NCBI GenBank assembly: GCA_963682055.1
Contig: OY821744.1
Coordinates: 749,001-813,000, forward strand
Direction of reading: 5' to 3'
DNA length: 64,000 nucleotides
Origin: Primula veris
Taxonomy: Eukaryota; Streptophyta; Magnoliopsida; Ericales; Primulaceae
In this document: positions 34,723-48,391 of the stretch, piece by piece
Layout: every line of letters begins with the position of its first letter
Numbering within the stretch: position 1 is the stretch's first letter
The notes under the pieces: model-generated
Seen by the model: only the letters and a program-made list of their open reading frames with translations
Told to the model about the DNA's origin: nothing
Database searches by the model: none
Program-made: the position numbers and the translations under genes

Positions 34723-35878
34723 TGTCACGCCCCGGATTTGGATAAACCCGAGTAGTGAATATTATTTAAAAGAAAAAGGTTTAAATATCAAAACATGCGG
34801 AAGCATTCGACAACACACTAAATAAATCAAACGGATCCTTCAGGACATGCCGATAGTCATATTTGAGTCACTATTGGCCTGAGGATAGCCAACAACGCTC
34901 AAATGTGACGATACGAAAAGAAAGCAATTTTAATAAAATGATTTATAGAAATTTCGGCATGACCTTTACGTATCTATTTGTTTCCAAAAAAAAAAATCAA
35001 CCTGTTCAAACAACATGATATAGATAATTAAAACTCGCCAATCGCGATATTTCTAAAACCAATCCAACAATAAAATGTCACATCTAACCCAGCTAACCAT
35101 CAAGATCCAAAACATATGATCAAAATAAATAAGGTACGAATAAAGTATTTGTATGCAAATAACGAACAAACTCGCGATAAACTAGGCCAACATGGCTCAA
35201 CTAAATAAATAGTTCCAACGTGAATAAAAAGTCTAACGTGCACGCGATCAAGTGTAATCCGATAACTGAGCCACTAGCAATCACTCTAAGCTTCGTCACG
35301 ACTTACGTCGGCACCTGTACGTCGATTGAAAACAAAACGTACAGAAAACAAAGAAAGGAGGTAAGAAAACAATCTCGCTTAAAAAGCGGCGCATGCTACT
35401 AAGCATGCACACACAATCCTAACATGGCAAGTATATTATCATGATAAATAATGACAAGACAATTTTATGAGAAATGTAACCATCTCAGTAACTCACACAT
35501 TCGCAATAGATGAACAAATAAACAAGGTTTAAATAAATAGATTATGATAATAAAAATAAAACTCAACAAAAATCAAGTCGGGATTGCTCACATACGTACC
35601 CACCTTTAGAGCCACTGCTCAAGGACCCATAATACAATGGTACCCCCACCCACATGTTGACACTACCGTATGTGACTAGAGATATGGGGCCGGCTTTAAG
35701 GGCACTACCCCTATGGTACCGATACACCTAATACTTGCGCAAGTTTCCGGGCTCTCACCGTAAGCCTCCGGGGCTCATCCTTAAATCCACAATGGTACAA
35801 ATGTACCCACCTTTAGAGCCACTGCTCAGGGACCCATCATACAATGGTACCCCACACACATTGGTACTACAATCCCAG

Positions 35879-35924
<46 letters not shown>

Positions 35925-36978
35925 CTCCAAAAGGGTGAAAAACAGTAAAGTCCACACACCGAAAATAATACACAACACTTTGATATGTTATAGTTAATTA
36001 GTTATCGAATGTCACTTGAAACACATCATTTTAATCACAGTACCACCACATATGTATACACATTGTCACCACTTTCAACACTTCTCAAAGGTTTAATTTA
36101 TATCACATTTTCACAAATTATATGCTAAACATAATAAATACAAAATCATTAGTCATTATACTGCAACTGCACCACCATATTTGTTATAACATATATCAAT
36201 ATCTGAACCTAAATTAACATGCAACAAGCAACACACAAATCCCGCTTTTAAAGCGAAATCATATTCTTCCCCCTTACCGAAACAAACGAGAGCTCGTTTG
36301 TAAAAACTCCCAAACTCGAGCCGTACCACCTAATAAAATCTGGACAGCCTAGCGACAGTCCTTAACAGCCCCTATTATGTAATTAAAAAGAAGCACGGAT
36401 CAATATAAAAGACCCAAATTCGGATTAGGGTAAAACCCTAAAAAAACGACTTTTTATAAAAGTGAAAATTGGAGGAAAAGACTTACACAGATAGATAGGG
36501 CTCGAAGAGTAGATAAAAAAAAAGTATTTGATTATTAGAAACGGACACCCGATGACCACCCAATCGACTCCCGAAGCCGCTGCCCGAAAAACACGAAAAC
36601 GAAACCGATCACCGCTGCTTTTCGCGGCGGGCTGCCCAGACCTCGTTATCACTTTGTCGCTGATCACTCCCTCGATTCTCTCTCTAAAATCTCCGCTGGT
36701 CTCTCTCTCTCCTTTCTATTCTCTCTCTCCTTATGTATTATGTATGTATCTATGTATTATGTATATGTATATATGTGTATATCAATATTTATTTACTGCA
36801 GCATAAGTTACAGTAGGTTTAGGTTTTTATTTTTATTTCACTACACTAGTTATAATATCATACCAATCACCCCCAAGCTATCATATATCTCACACAAATA
36901 AATAAACACACTAAAGTGTAATATCATTATTTCCTTAATAAAATTAATAATAAACTACTGAATTTCCGAGTCATTACA
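34723..36978. mobile_element. 2256-bp solo LTR (large LTR retrotransposon)
   Basis: The ends TGTCACGCCCC and GAGTCATTACA (TG...CA) lie between perfect 5-bp repeats GTTGC at 34718-34722 and 36979-36983. The interior is non-coding. It holds a direct repeat about 212 bp apart (TTAGAGCCACTGCTCA at 35606 and about 35815), a TA microsatellite (35881-35920) and a CT-rich stretch. Lack of ORFs and single-LTR structure suggest LTR-LTR recombination. The family (probably Ty3/gypsy by size) is not proven. Confidence 0.78.
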
Positions 36979-36983
36979 GTTGC

Positions 36984-37419
36984 TATGCTATATCGTGTCT
37001 CCTAGTATATGATAAATCTAAATTAAGCACAAAATGGTATATGTTGCAGCAAAATTTCTTTTCTTTTCTTTTCTTCGCAACATATTTTATAAAGTTTTAA
37101 TAGATTATTAGATATCAAGGGTCTGTTCGCGTGTAGTTTGATCAGATTTATCAAAGTTCAATGAACCGGAACCCTACACACCAATGTGTTTAATTATATT
37201 TGTATTTTTAGTCATAAATTAACTGATCACAAGATTAACCAAAAAGATCGGGGCATGACAAATTTAAAATAACACAATGTACAGATTGAGCTACATTAAA
37301 ACCTTCAATATACACATCACAAACCCTACAACCGAAGTGAAATATTACAAGAATATTGTCAATTACTACTTATCTTCTTAAGAAAACACAGATTTAAACT
37401 ATACTATTCGGAAAGAATC
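36984..37419. other. Unassigned AT-rich spacer
   Basis: The site flanking the solo LTR; no gene, repeat or domain recognised. Confidence 0.4.
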
Positions 37420-37670
37420 TGCAACTTGATTTTGTTCAACTTAATAATAATAACATCCTTCGTATCAGATCTCTCCGCTGCAGATTTTAGATTGTTACGT
37501 TTTGCTGGTATTTGTTGAATAATAGCTACTACTTGTTTCTTGAGCATTTGTCATCATCAAGTTCTCATCAATAAACATCTGGATTCCTTTGGAGACCAAT
37601 GAGCTCACCCACTGCCTGAAGCTAAAATCTTCGGTGAACATCTCGTCTACCGGTTTCTTTCCTGTAATTT
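37420..37670 (-). pseudogene. Receptor-kinase exon 2 relic (minus strand)
   Basis: On the minus strand pieces equivalent to 'KKPVDEMFTEDFSFRQWVSSLVS' and, after decay, 'LNKIKLQI' match the last exon of RLK1/RLK3. Stops and small indels destroy the frame. It lies immediately 3' of a hairpin repeat that begins where the exon homology ends, at a splice-acceptor-like position. Confidence 0.78.
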
Positions 37671-37960
37671 CAAAATATTGATTTACTGTACCAAGTTTAT
37701 CAACTAACTTGATTTAGTGTACCTATGTTTCAAATTATTGATTCAGTGTTAGTGTACCGAGTTCACCAATTAAAATTGATTCAGGACATTTACTAAACAA
37801 TTAAGCAAACTTGATTTAGTGTACCGATTAAAGTTGACGATGGTACACGAAATCAAATTTATTTACTAAATTGAGTACACTAAATCAAGAATTTTAAACT
37901 TTAGTATACTAAATCAAGTTAATTGGTAAACTCGGAACACTAAATCAAGATTTTGAATCA
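37668..37960. repeat. Inverted repeat built on GATTTAGTGTACC units
   Basis: The left end TTTCAAAATATTGATTTACT pairs with the right end TAAATCAAGATTTTGAATC. Internal units ACTTGATTTAGTGTACC on the left are matched by ACTAAATCAAGTT on the right. The whole 290 bp can fold as a hairpin and probably is a MITE. Confidence 0.65.
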
Positions 37961-38139
37961 TGAGTACTCTTAATTGAATTTTTGTATAAACACATGTTAT
38001 TAAAGTGTAATAAAAACATAAAACGTATAGTAGTATTTAACTATTGACAAACTATGTCCTGAGATATCATCCATTATTTCAATATAAGTACTACTCATGC
38101 CAAACAAGGTAGAGAGCCCTCTCTCCTTCTCCCTCTAAA

Positions 38140-39894
38140 ATGAAGAGCACCTCTCCTCTCCTAGAAGACAACAAAACCGAAGAATCTCTCTCGCTAACAA
38201 ACTCCCCCACATCACAATCCGTCCCTCATTTCACCACAGAGCCGACAGAACTTTTCGAGTTCTATAGTGGCTCTAATATTAATTTGCCGCAGGAAATGAT
38301 GTCCCATGCCGAGGACATCATTTTCTGTGGCAAACTTATCCCATTGAAACAACAAGAGTCATACCATGATAACATAATGAATGTTTATAGGAAACATGAT
38401 TGTCATGATGTTATTGACGTAGTTCGGAGAGAGGGGGAGGAGAGGGAGACGGAGGGAGGTAATTGTTTGTTAAAATATGCAACACAGCCTAATAGCCCGA
38501 GGTCGAGAAAGTACATGATGATGAGAAATAGTAAGTCTTTGGATTATGCACATTTGAGGAGAAGTTTGAGTTCCGATTTTAAAGGAGCTGGGATTCGACG
38601 CTACTCCTCCACCAGGAGCTCGGATAGGTATATATATAATCATTATCCATTTTACACTCGTTTATCATAAATTAGTTAATTATTTTAATAAATTAGAGAG
38701 ACAAAATTTCTAAAAGAAATGATTTGTTTTTTAGCAATACGTGCTAAGATTTGTAATTCTCTTATTTGACGGGGAAAATGCGAAAAGAAATAATTGTATG
38801 TGTTCGAAATGTCCCTCTTTTTAAAGTTATTTATTATTTAAATAAACCTCTTTATAAAGTTATAGTTATGTTAAATGCATTCTACTGACAAAATGTATTG
38901 TTTTTAGTGTAAAATGCTCGATACACTTTAATAATTCAGCGTTTAATCAATATATTTACTAAAAAAATAAATTTAAGGTATGTGACTCGTATATAGTGAC
39001 ATGTCCCGCGCATGAATGTATAAAGATAGTATACACCCTTAGCAAATAATGAGAAAAAGATAAAAAAAATAAAAATAAAGATAAAGTGAGGGTAAAAGGA
39101 CCAAGTAAATGTCCTTTTTAAACGAAGAAAGATAAAAAGCTGTTTTAAAGAGATTTTAAAACATTTTATTTGGCAAGACCAATATTTCTTGATTGATACA
39201 ATGTATGGCTACTCCGTATAAATTAAACCTTCATATTTAATTTAAACATGGCCGGTGATTAAACATTGTACTGTATATACATAATATGAAACATTTGAGT
39301 ATTAAATTGAACATATTTGTAAACATTAAGTCGTCATATTTATTTGTATGCCTGTGAAGTAAATTTGTATATGTTTTCTGGAAAGATATGTCTTGGTAGG
39401 CCGGCAGCCGGCAGGAGACGAGATATTTTAAAATGGCGCTCCAAGAAGATCTTGAAATGGCGATCCAAGATTAAAATCGATTCTTCTTCTGCCACTTGGC
39501 CTTTATAGTTAATATCGAGTTGAAATATGTTTCATTTCTTTTTTATTTAATAATACTTGTTTTTAACAGATATGACACGTCGGGACAAATAAAAGTACAC
39601 AAGCCTCGTTGGTATTCTATGCTCTTCGGATTAGTATCAAAAACTCCGCCAGAGACGATGGAGCTGAGGGACATGAAGAACAGATTGGTCAGACGTACAC
39701 CGTCGGCCATGTTCCAATCAAATAGCACCATATCATCAAATCCGACAACTCGAAATCAACAAAAAAGATCATGGGGATTACTAAGAGTTTTAAGCTGCAA
39801 AGACGACGCGAGCATTAGCGTAGCTGCTGCATTAAGTTGTATGCCACATGTCAATAGTTGCGACGATGTGTATTCACGTGTGAGTTGTACGTAA
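38140..39894 (+). CDS. Plant-specific protein of unknown function with AEDIIFCGKLIP motif
   Basis: Exon 1 is 38140-38627 and exon 2 is 39570-39894, with a 942-bp GT-AG intron; the join is in frame (270 aa). The N-terminal third has acidic/Ser-rich low complexity, then 'FEFYSGSNINL' and, at about 65-76, the short conserved block 'AEDIIFCGKLIP'. That block recalls the plant 'membrane-associated kinase regulator'-like group, but I do not recognise a defined domain. The middle is rich in basic residues and Ser (SRKYMMMRNSKSL), and a Trp/Leu patch (KPRWYSMLFGL) follows. There is no signal peptide or transmembrane helix. A CT-rich leader precedes the ATG. A membrane-associated or nuclear regulatory role is possible but is inference only. 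Confidence 0.8.
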
Positions 39895-41829
39895 CTTTTC
39901 GACAACAGGGTGGATGCATTGGATTGAATGATCGGTATCTCGTGGAAGGGCCGTTTCCTTTATGATTTATGAGTGATTAATTTATTAGTTAAGTATGCGA
40001 GAGTGTATTTTTTTATAGAGTTACAAATTGCCGGATTTATTACGAATAGATAGCGAGAGTATGTAACATAATTACAGGGTTTGTTCTTCTATTTTTACTT
40101 TTACATGTTGTGAAATTCAAGCTAAGAGTAATGAATTAAGTAAAATCTTGCCCTCGAAGTTAGATTCTCATCATAAAAGAACACACATCTATATTAAATG
40201 TTTGCTCGTTTCAAATTAATAGTTCTATGAAATTCCTTGAGCTTAGCCCTTTAGTTTTGGTTGTATATTTAAGCCAAGCAAATGTGTTTTTTGCGAATGG
40301 AGATAAAAAGTAGAGGGTTGTAAACACTGAGTCGGAACAGTTATGACAAAAAAAAGTCGAAACAGTTTGGTTTATGCGCCACGTACTGAAAGGTAAATCA
40401 ACCATTAACCAACCGCGTGAATAATTAAAAATTGGCTTTCACGCGATAGGTTTTCTACGATTGAGTTTCTTAGGCACGTAGAAAGACTTGTTCAAGTATA
40501 ATTAATTATTTATTTGTTCTAATTTATCTTGATTCATACTATTAAAGGTAAATCTTTCACCGAGATCGATACTCTATAAAAATTACGTAAAAACTATTTG
40601 ATATTCCTGGTTCGGTCACTGTAAACGTTTTAAATTTTGTATCACAATACGTAAAAATTATATAGTAAAACCGACACCTCCCATTTGATATTCCTGGTTC
40701 GGTCACCGTAAACGTTTTAAATTTTTTATTAGAATTGTTGCTTTGGTGGTGTCCCTCTCATAGAGTCCTGCCTGGGAGGCAATGATGTATTGATGTTAAT
40801 CACAATAAATAATAATGAAAGTGACAAAATTCAATAATATCTAATCAAAATTAAATCTGTTCGATGTATTTGGCATTCGGCATATGCATGTTAATTAATA
40901 GTATCATTTATTTGTTTACTAAAGTAGGTGAACGTTCGTTTTCATCTTAGCTTGATCATTTAAGTACGTATTTTTTAGATAAGAAACAATCATCTTTCCT
41001 GTTTAATTAGAACTTAATTGTTAATATCCTGGTTAGTGGTTACATGCATGTTTAGTTGTTCTTGAACTTGGAAGGGTAATTAGGACATGGTTCTAATTTA
41101 ATTAATTTACTCTTTGATATAATCCCATATATAGTTTCATCCAGATCTAGTCTTTTTTTACCATTCAGGTTACTATCATTAATAGTTTTATTTTATTTTT
41201 TATAGGTCATAACCATCTCTTTTTGGAGGTTACCTTGCTATCATAAATAGTTTATAAGTCTATGAAATGGACAACGTGTTATATTAAAATATGGGATAAG
41301 ATCGATTGGTTAGCTTTTCAAAAATGGAGGACTACTCGTGTTTTAATATTGAAATCATGGGACTTGATAACTTTTTACGAAAAGAATCCCATAATCATTT
41401 GTATAGTACAACCTCAACTTGATTGATTTTTAAGCATTATAATGTCTCTTTTGCATGCTTTCATTATTTCATAAGAAAAATTCAAGTTGAAATTGATGAT
41501 TGTGGTTTACTTTATTTAGAAAAGCAAAAAATGAACGGAAAATATTTGACATCACTTTTCAAAAGTTCTTGCCTTTCCCAAATCCCAAGGAGCGACAAGA
41601 TGATATGATTTTTCTAATCAAATTTTCGTAAAAGAGATCGGGAGTTCACACCCTAAATATTCCATTACAAAAACAAAGATAAAAAAAACATGAAACTTAA
41701 GTCTTATCTCTTTCCAAAACCGCTTTGGGATCAACATAGTTAACAATAGCCACCATGGAATGAAACTAAATGGAATGCGCCATATCCAATAGAAGAAGGC
41801 GGCGTATCAAGCAAACAAATGCGGCCAAA
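39895..41829. other. Intergenic, with a short tandem repeat
   Basis: AT-rich. Around 40592-40735 a unit containing TTTGATATTCCTGGTTCGGT is present twice, about 92 bp apart. I see no gene; the short open frames have no family features. Confidence 0.5.
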
Positions 41830-42060
41830 AGTTATCAACTCTGTCTATTAGATTTTATTGATTCCACAACTAAAACTGAATCTGATCGAGTAACCACATC
41901 GTTCCAACCATAATTCAACGTTAAATCACATGCCAAATAATAAGCATATAGTTCCCCTTTAAGAACATCAACATTATCAATACACTTGATAGTCGCTAAT
42001 ACTAGTTTCCTATATGACGAGCGAGTTACAACTCCCACCATAGAAAGTTTTCATGAACAA
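41830..42060 (-). pseudogene. RNase H domain relic
   Basis: The minus strand encodes 'KGELYAYYLACDLTLNYGWN' and then 'TRSDSVLVVESI', the centre of the plant RNase H-like (RVT_3) domain found in LINE ORF2 and in free genes. It is preceded by a 'VGVVTRSSYRKLV' equivalent of the 'GGVIRDS.G' strand. It is about half of the domain, without neighbours, so probably a LINE fragment. Confidence 0.65.
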
Positions 42061-42276
42061 AGGACATTACATTCATTACGTTAATCAATACAATATATAG
42101 TGATACGTTCATCAATGTTCATCAATATATGGTGAGATGAGATTAATATTAGTCGTTGATGGTTCATTACATTTTTAAAATTCACAATTTAAAATAAAAA
42201 AAACTCCAGTCTATGTTTTCGATATCGTTTTTCGGTTCCATTGCGCCGAGTGGACAACTATCGTCCCATTAAACTA

Positions 42277-42468
42277 AGGGTTGGCAACATATTATTTGGT
42301 CAAAAATCATATTTAAAAATCCAACCAAAATACAGATTTTGGATTTTTAACCTTTTTAGGTTAATAATCTTATTTTTTGAAAGCTAAATAATCTAACTAT
42401 TCAAATAACTACGTATTTTTAAAATATAAAATCCAAAAATCAAATAAAAAAAAATCTGTTGCCAATAG
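42277..42468. mobile_element. MITE-like element, hAT type?
   Basis: Imperfect inverted ends GGGTTGGCAACAT and TGTTGCCAATAGG surround about 170 bp of AT-rich DNA with internal complementarity (ATTTTGGATTTTTAA and AAAATCCAAAAAT). No clear target duplication. Confidence 0.5.
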
Positions 42469-42526
42469 GAGTTAATCATTTCAATGTTATTCGCTCGACT
42501 TCTATCGCGGTGTAATCAATTTATTA

Positions 42527-42529
<3 letters not shown>

Positions 42530-42588
<59 letters not shown>
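42530..42588. repeat. (TA)n microsatellite at the left border of the copia relic
   Basis: About 29 TA units directly abut the LTR end. A shorter ATATATATATA run lies at the right border (48978-48988), consistent with insertion into a TA-rich target. Confidence 0.9.
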
Positions 42589-42594
<6 letters not shown>

Positions 42595-45500
42595 GTGACA
42601 TATTAGCTCGTTATAGATGTATATAGAGATATGTATACAACACGTTATCGGCACTTTGCTCGCGTAGAATAGGATATACGCTCGCGGATATTGGAGATTG
42701 TTGGTAAACGCACGGATATTGGGTATTTATAAACCTTGAGGTTTATCCGGGTTTTAGGGTTTTGCTATATCGATCTTCACCAACATACCGTGCGTAAGGT
42801 ACCGAATTCAAAACTTAATTTATTCCATATATGTGATCGCACATATTATTTTATGGATAACTAAAACATGATAAATTATATGAAAGATGTAAAACATATT
42901 GGGTAATAAGGCATTTTTTTTTGTCTGCATGTGAAACAAATTGATAAGTAAAGACCTGGTAACTCATATGGATATGTTTGATTAGATTATTATTAACATG
43001 TATATGCCGTATGCTTTATTATTATGCCGTATGTGTGGTTATGAATTTACAGTCTAAATTGGTTAAGATATAAACCTTTAGAGGTTAAGCTATTATGTTT
43101 GAAAGCACTAGAATCATACTGAAACAGGTCAAGAATTGTGTACTGCCTATGTAATTATAATTATAATCAAACTGGATATAGTTTACTTAATTACAGGAGA
43201 GACCCCTAGTATTGTACTTACATTTAAAACAGTATATATGAGTTTAATTCTAGCTTAATACTCGGCCCATATTAATATACATACATGCATGAATATTGTT
43301 TAGTGATTAGTTAATAAAAAAAATTACATGTTAAGTGAATAAGAATTACCATGTTAATAATCACTGTCATGTATAATTATTACTGCTGCTATGTATATAA
43401 TATGTAAATTTGCGAAATCATATATTTTCACATTTAAGTTGGAAAAATTATGAACCTTCCTCAACTAGGCTCACCTATTTGGATACGATGTCTAGGAAAG
43501 ATATAGGCGGAAGTCGATATCCTAATGAGGTCGGCTTTTAAGTGGCATTCGTGCCCTCCACCCTCACCGTCTTTTCTGGTCGTTTTTCAAGTAGAGCTAC
43601 CCAAAGGGGTTGACTAAATAATAATGATGTATGTTTCGCCGAATTGGTGTCTCAGTATCGACCCGTCTTCGATCAATGAGAACCAATTCACATTAAAAGC
43701 AAAACTAATGTTTTCGAACCTGTCGTTTCGAAAAAAAAGTTTGTGCTTGTGCAAACCATAAACATATAAACCAGTCGTTTTATATGATAAATAATCCAGA
43801 ACTCCCAACACATGTTGGATGCCATCTATGATGAGAAAAATCGTAAAACATACTTGCGAAATGACTGTTTAAACGTTGATTTTAATCCGTCACCACATGT
43901 TACTCACCCTGATGTGTGAAAAATGTGATGCCCAATTTTTTTTGGATGCCATCTTTGATGAGTAAAACACGAGTTTGTTGTTACTAGCGAGATGAAAGAT
44001 AAGGCGTCGATGATATTCCGCCGCCACATTTGAGACGTGATGACGTCTATGGTGAACAAATGTCTGAAATTGACATATTGGAGCAATCCTTCACCAAAAT
44101 ACTAGCTTGGAAATTGTATTCCATAAGCTGTATCGTGAATTTATATTCACCATGTTCCTTTATCGCCCATATGTTATTGGATAAGAAAATTACCCCGGTG
44201 AGTAGTTTTAATCCTATTGGGTCAATGGCGAATTGTTTGCCTGATATTAATGCTCTTCGTGTACAATTTTTTTTCACGAATCGAGAACCGAGACAAGTGC
44301 TATTTGTCTCGAACTGTCGTGATCCCGATGAATCGCTTAGCCAAGAGAGATTTTAGACAATCGTCAAAACCGAAAATCTGTGGCTCCAAGACAGTAATTG
44401 AAAGGAACAATATGGCCCGTTGTCACAAAGGAAGAGATAATGCTCAATGAGGCAACTCTATGCTATAAAGACAAAGGTCATGCACGGTTACTCCTTAAAT
44501 AGTTTAAAACTATTATAAAGGTGAAAAAGCCGATGCTAATGTGGTTAAAGCTAACTGAAAGAAATTTTTGAGACCCCTGATTTTGTGGCTCAAATGAGTT
44601 TGATACCTTTCTTTATTGATTTTGATAAATCATTGAGCCATTTTTTCGCTCATTTGGATTATTTTTCCATTTGGATTATTATTTTTCCATTTGGACCATA
44701 CTTTTGGATTATGGTTTGCCTGTTTACGAAATTTCTCGAAATAATTTAAAGTGTTTTGAGCAAATTCCTTTGACAAATGTGACCAAACTTTAAAAATTTT
44801 AGGCAATACTTGTGGGGTAGTTGATTTTTTTGGAAATAGTGGGTAACAGTGTACCACATAATTTCACCAACTATTTGCCTAAAAGAGTACTCAGTGACAA
44901 CGATTCTGGACATGTCGTTCCAAAATCGAAAATTGTTGGTAAAACCAAATTGATTTGTCAAATATGAGGTCTTATACTCATGTAGGTCCTGCCGTACCTT
45001 GTTGAGTTATAAAATATTCGAGAAAACCAGTGTTATCTGGTAATAGCTCATGAAAGAATTAAAATTTCTTTACATAGCCTCCATTCAATACGACCAAAAG
45101 CGTATTTTAGAGGAGTTGAAATGTCTTTCAAGTGGTTACTACCACATTCTTTAAAGCATTTAAAATTACCTTATCATTTCGCCTGTCGTCAAAATGATGA
45201 ATGATTTAAATGCTAAGACATGATTGTCTGTACTATCATTCGCCTGTCGTCGATTGATAAGAGCATTTTGATATTGTGGCATTGACCGGATGAGATATTC
45301 CCGGGTCAAAAGACGATGCTTGATTTATAATCGTATCGCATTTGGATTCTCTCTGAGAATATATTTCGTAATTAATCCAAAATTCATGCCACTAATGCTC
45401 ACTTTGAAAGACTAGTATGTGTAAAGATCACGAAATAAACTCGTAGAATTCTTGTAAAGAATTGAAGGAGTTATTGTGGACTTATCCAACCATAAGACGG

Positions 45501-48016
45501 ACCATAAATATAAATGGTTATGGTTGATGCATCGACAATTGGTCACATGATTATTGTTGTCCACAGAAATGTAGCATTTCCCAAACTTTTAGCCCTATCA
45601 TTAAGTTGATGGCTCATGATCCGGATTATCCTGAAAAGTCTAGTCGGCTTGATAATACCGAAGAGTAAGAATCGAAATTTCGATTTGAATTACTTGAGTT
45701 TGGAAATTGAAATTGAACATCCTGTCGATTATGTTCAGACCCAAATGGACTCACGGAAAGTTTGATGATGCGACTGCAAATGATTGCATGCATTTCTTGG
45801 TCTTGCGCACCAAGATTTATATTTCCGTGTGTGGTTATGCTATTTTGCTACATTGGTCCGTTATGAGGCCCATAGACACTCAAACACCATATGCGTACCA
45901 GTTGGTTACTGGTTATGAGCCAGAAGTCTCATATTAACGCGTGTTTGGAGTGCTTAATTAATATTTTGATTGAGCCGCTATAGCGTTCAAAATATGGACC
46001 TCTGAAGGGGACATAAGTCGATTATGAATCTCCTGCCTATCATTTGATAGAGTAACCTTGGCAAGCGATCTCTTTACCGCATGATATGCGAAAGTGACAT
46101 CGCTAAGACTGTTCTCCCCGTCGTTAGGGGGAGATTTGCACGTTACCGTTGATAAGGAACGACGTGAAGTAACGTGGCATAACCCACTCAGTCTTAGCTT
46201 GATCCCAAAACTGCACTTAGTGATAAGTAAGTGCATAGACTCCCTCAAGTCTAACTAAATGCCAGACGCATTTAATGACTTTATGAGATGTCACGAGATC
46301 ATTTATACCTGCTGCAAAATGCTTGCAAGGATAGACGTCCCTGTCGGACGTCGTGTTCCTGTCGTAACACGTAGCTTTGGCCGAACCCGCCAAGCAAAGG
46401 ACGCTGTCGTCGGCCGTCAGTCTGTCGTCCTTCCCAAGATATGAGGAAGTTGACCGGTTCTTAATTCGTTCAGCCCTAGAGGTGGTGAACTGAAACTCGT
46501 TTGTTGCACGAGATTATAAAGGATCAAGGAGATGTGTGATTTCCTCCTCATCCTAAGAATCTCAAAATATCTGTCGATCATGATATCTTAGACGATATTG
46601 AAGCGAAACGAGACTGTCATTGATTACTTGTTCATATATTCGGTGACGACTGATAATATGAACAAATTATGACAGAGAACCATGTACCGTTGCCTGAAGT
46701 CAACGTAGAATAGACTGTACTAATGGAAACTTGCAATCCAAGTAGACTCCTTAGCGAAAGTGTGTTCGGACCTGTAGTTCCAACACCACCAATGTTAAAC
46801 GAGTTCGTTTATTTGGTTATTCGTAAGGAAAAGTGATGAGAATAATGAGATTGTAGAATGCTCGCCTAGTAGCGCAAGGCTTCTCTCACACCTTGGAATT
46901 GATTACGAGATGGTTGATTTCCTCATAATAGACATTATAACAGTCCCCTACTTTACCAGTTTAGTAGTTTCCGAAAAACTGAGTATGAAGCCATGAATGT
47001 GGTCACGGTTTTATCTCTATGGGGATTTAGACAAAGAGATATAGATGAAGGTCCCTGTGTGACTTCATGTGCTTAAATCAAATAGTTTCTGACCACGGAA
47101 CACGATCTCAATTGACTGAGACGTTCACTATATGGATTAATATAATCCGAGCGGATGTGGTATACTGCCTAAGTGAGTACTTGATTAGCTTGGGATACTT
47201 GAACAAGTATTATGCCCTTGCGTGTTTTATTACGCGATCCATTTTTGGATTTGCCTTCGAGATGAAGAATCTTGGGAAGACACGGTAGTGACTCAACCTG
47301 ATGATTGAGTCCCAGAAGGTGTTATGACGTTTTAGTCATCATGACGCTAAGTCGTCAGATTCTCCCATGATCATTCGATCACTAGACATTGATATAGACC
47401 CAGTCCGTCCCTGATGAGACGATGAAGAGATATTGAACCATAATGTTCATATCTAAGTACAATAAGCGCATCATTGTACTTGGTCTAATGTGCTAGGACG
47501 AACATCTCGTCTGTTGTGAATGGTATAGTTCGACACAACATCGCGCTAACACGCTGCCATCGAAATGGCACTAAAGACACATTCCCTTACCTTATGGTAA
47601 TTTTGGAAGTGGGCTAGTTTATCTCATTTGCGTCATCGAGTGTACCTACCCCCTTCGGTACTCGAATTAACGCAACCCTTTTTCGGTTATACCGATGCCG
47701 GTTACTTATCAGACCCGCATAAGGGATATTCCTAACATGGTATGTCTTTACCATTAGGAATAAGGCGACATCTTGGAGGTCTTGAAATGACTCCAAGTGA
47801 ATCACTCTGATCTATTCGTGCTCTATGAGACGACTAGAGAGTGTATATGGCTTCGAGCTAGTATTAGTCATATTTGAATTACATATGTTCTGTCTCACGA
47901 TCCAGATAAAACACTTGTCATAGAAGACAACTTGTTGTTATTGATCAAGAGAGACATGACTACATTATGCTATTTAGCATTTCTCGCCGAAATTAATCTT
48001 CACAAATGAAGTTTAA

Positions 48017-48391
48017 GAGCATCCAGTTGAATGCTCGTTCTATTCCACGTTAGATTTTCTTGCATCCAGTCGTATGTAAGTAAATGAGGCATCCAGTCGA
48101 ATGCTCGTACTCTTTCTTGGAATATGAAATCTTTGCATCCAGTCGTGTGCAAGTGAGTGAGAGCATCCAGGTGAATGCTTATTGCACTAATTACTACTTA
48201 GTCAAAATCTTCGCACTCTGTCGTGTGCAAGTGAGGGGGAGCATCCAGTCGCATGCTCGTGTACTCTTTTTGTCCTTAGACCAAGGTTTTTTCCCACTGG
48301 GTTTTCCTTGACAAGGTTTTTAGCGAGACACGTTCTCATCATATCTCACTTAATATTGCCGAAATTAGGGGGAGTATCCGGTTGTATACTT
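48017..48391 (+). repeat. Series of small hairpins with constant loop and changing stems
   Basis: About eight units share the loop core (A/T)CCAGTCG. Their flanking arms differ but remain complementary within each unit: GAGCAT/ATGCTC, CTTGCA/TGCAAG and AGTAT/ATACT alternate along the tract. It lies in the 3' non-coding part of the copia relic, upstream of the polypurine tract. Confidence 0.7.

Noticed and set aside
36528..36806. 92-codon ORF as a gene
   Set aside because: It lies inside the solo LTR, on a CT-rich low-complexity stretch, and has no domain.
48017..48391. CRISPR-like array (regular short repeats)
   Set aside because: This is a plant nuclear sequence; spacing is irregular, units are hairpins with changing arms, and no cas gene exists.
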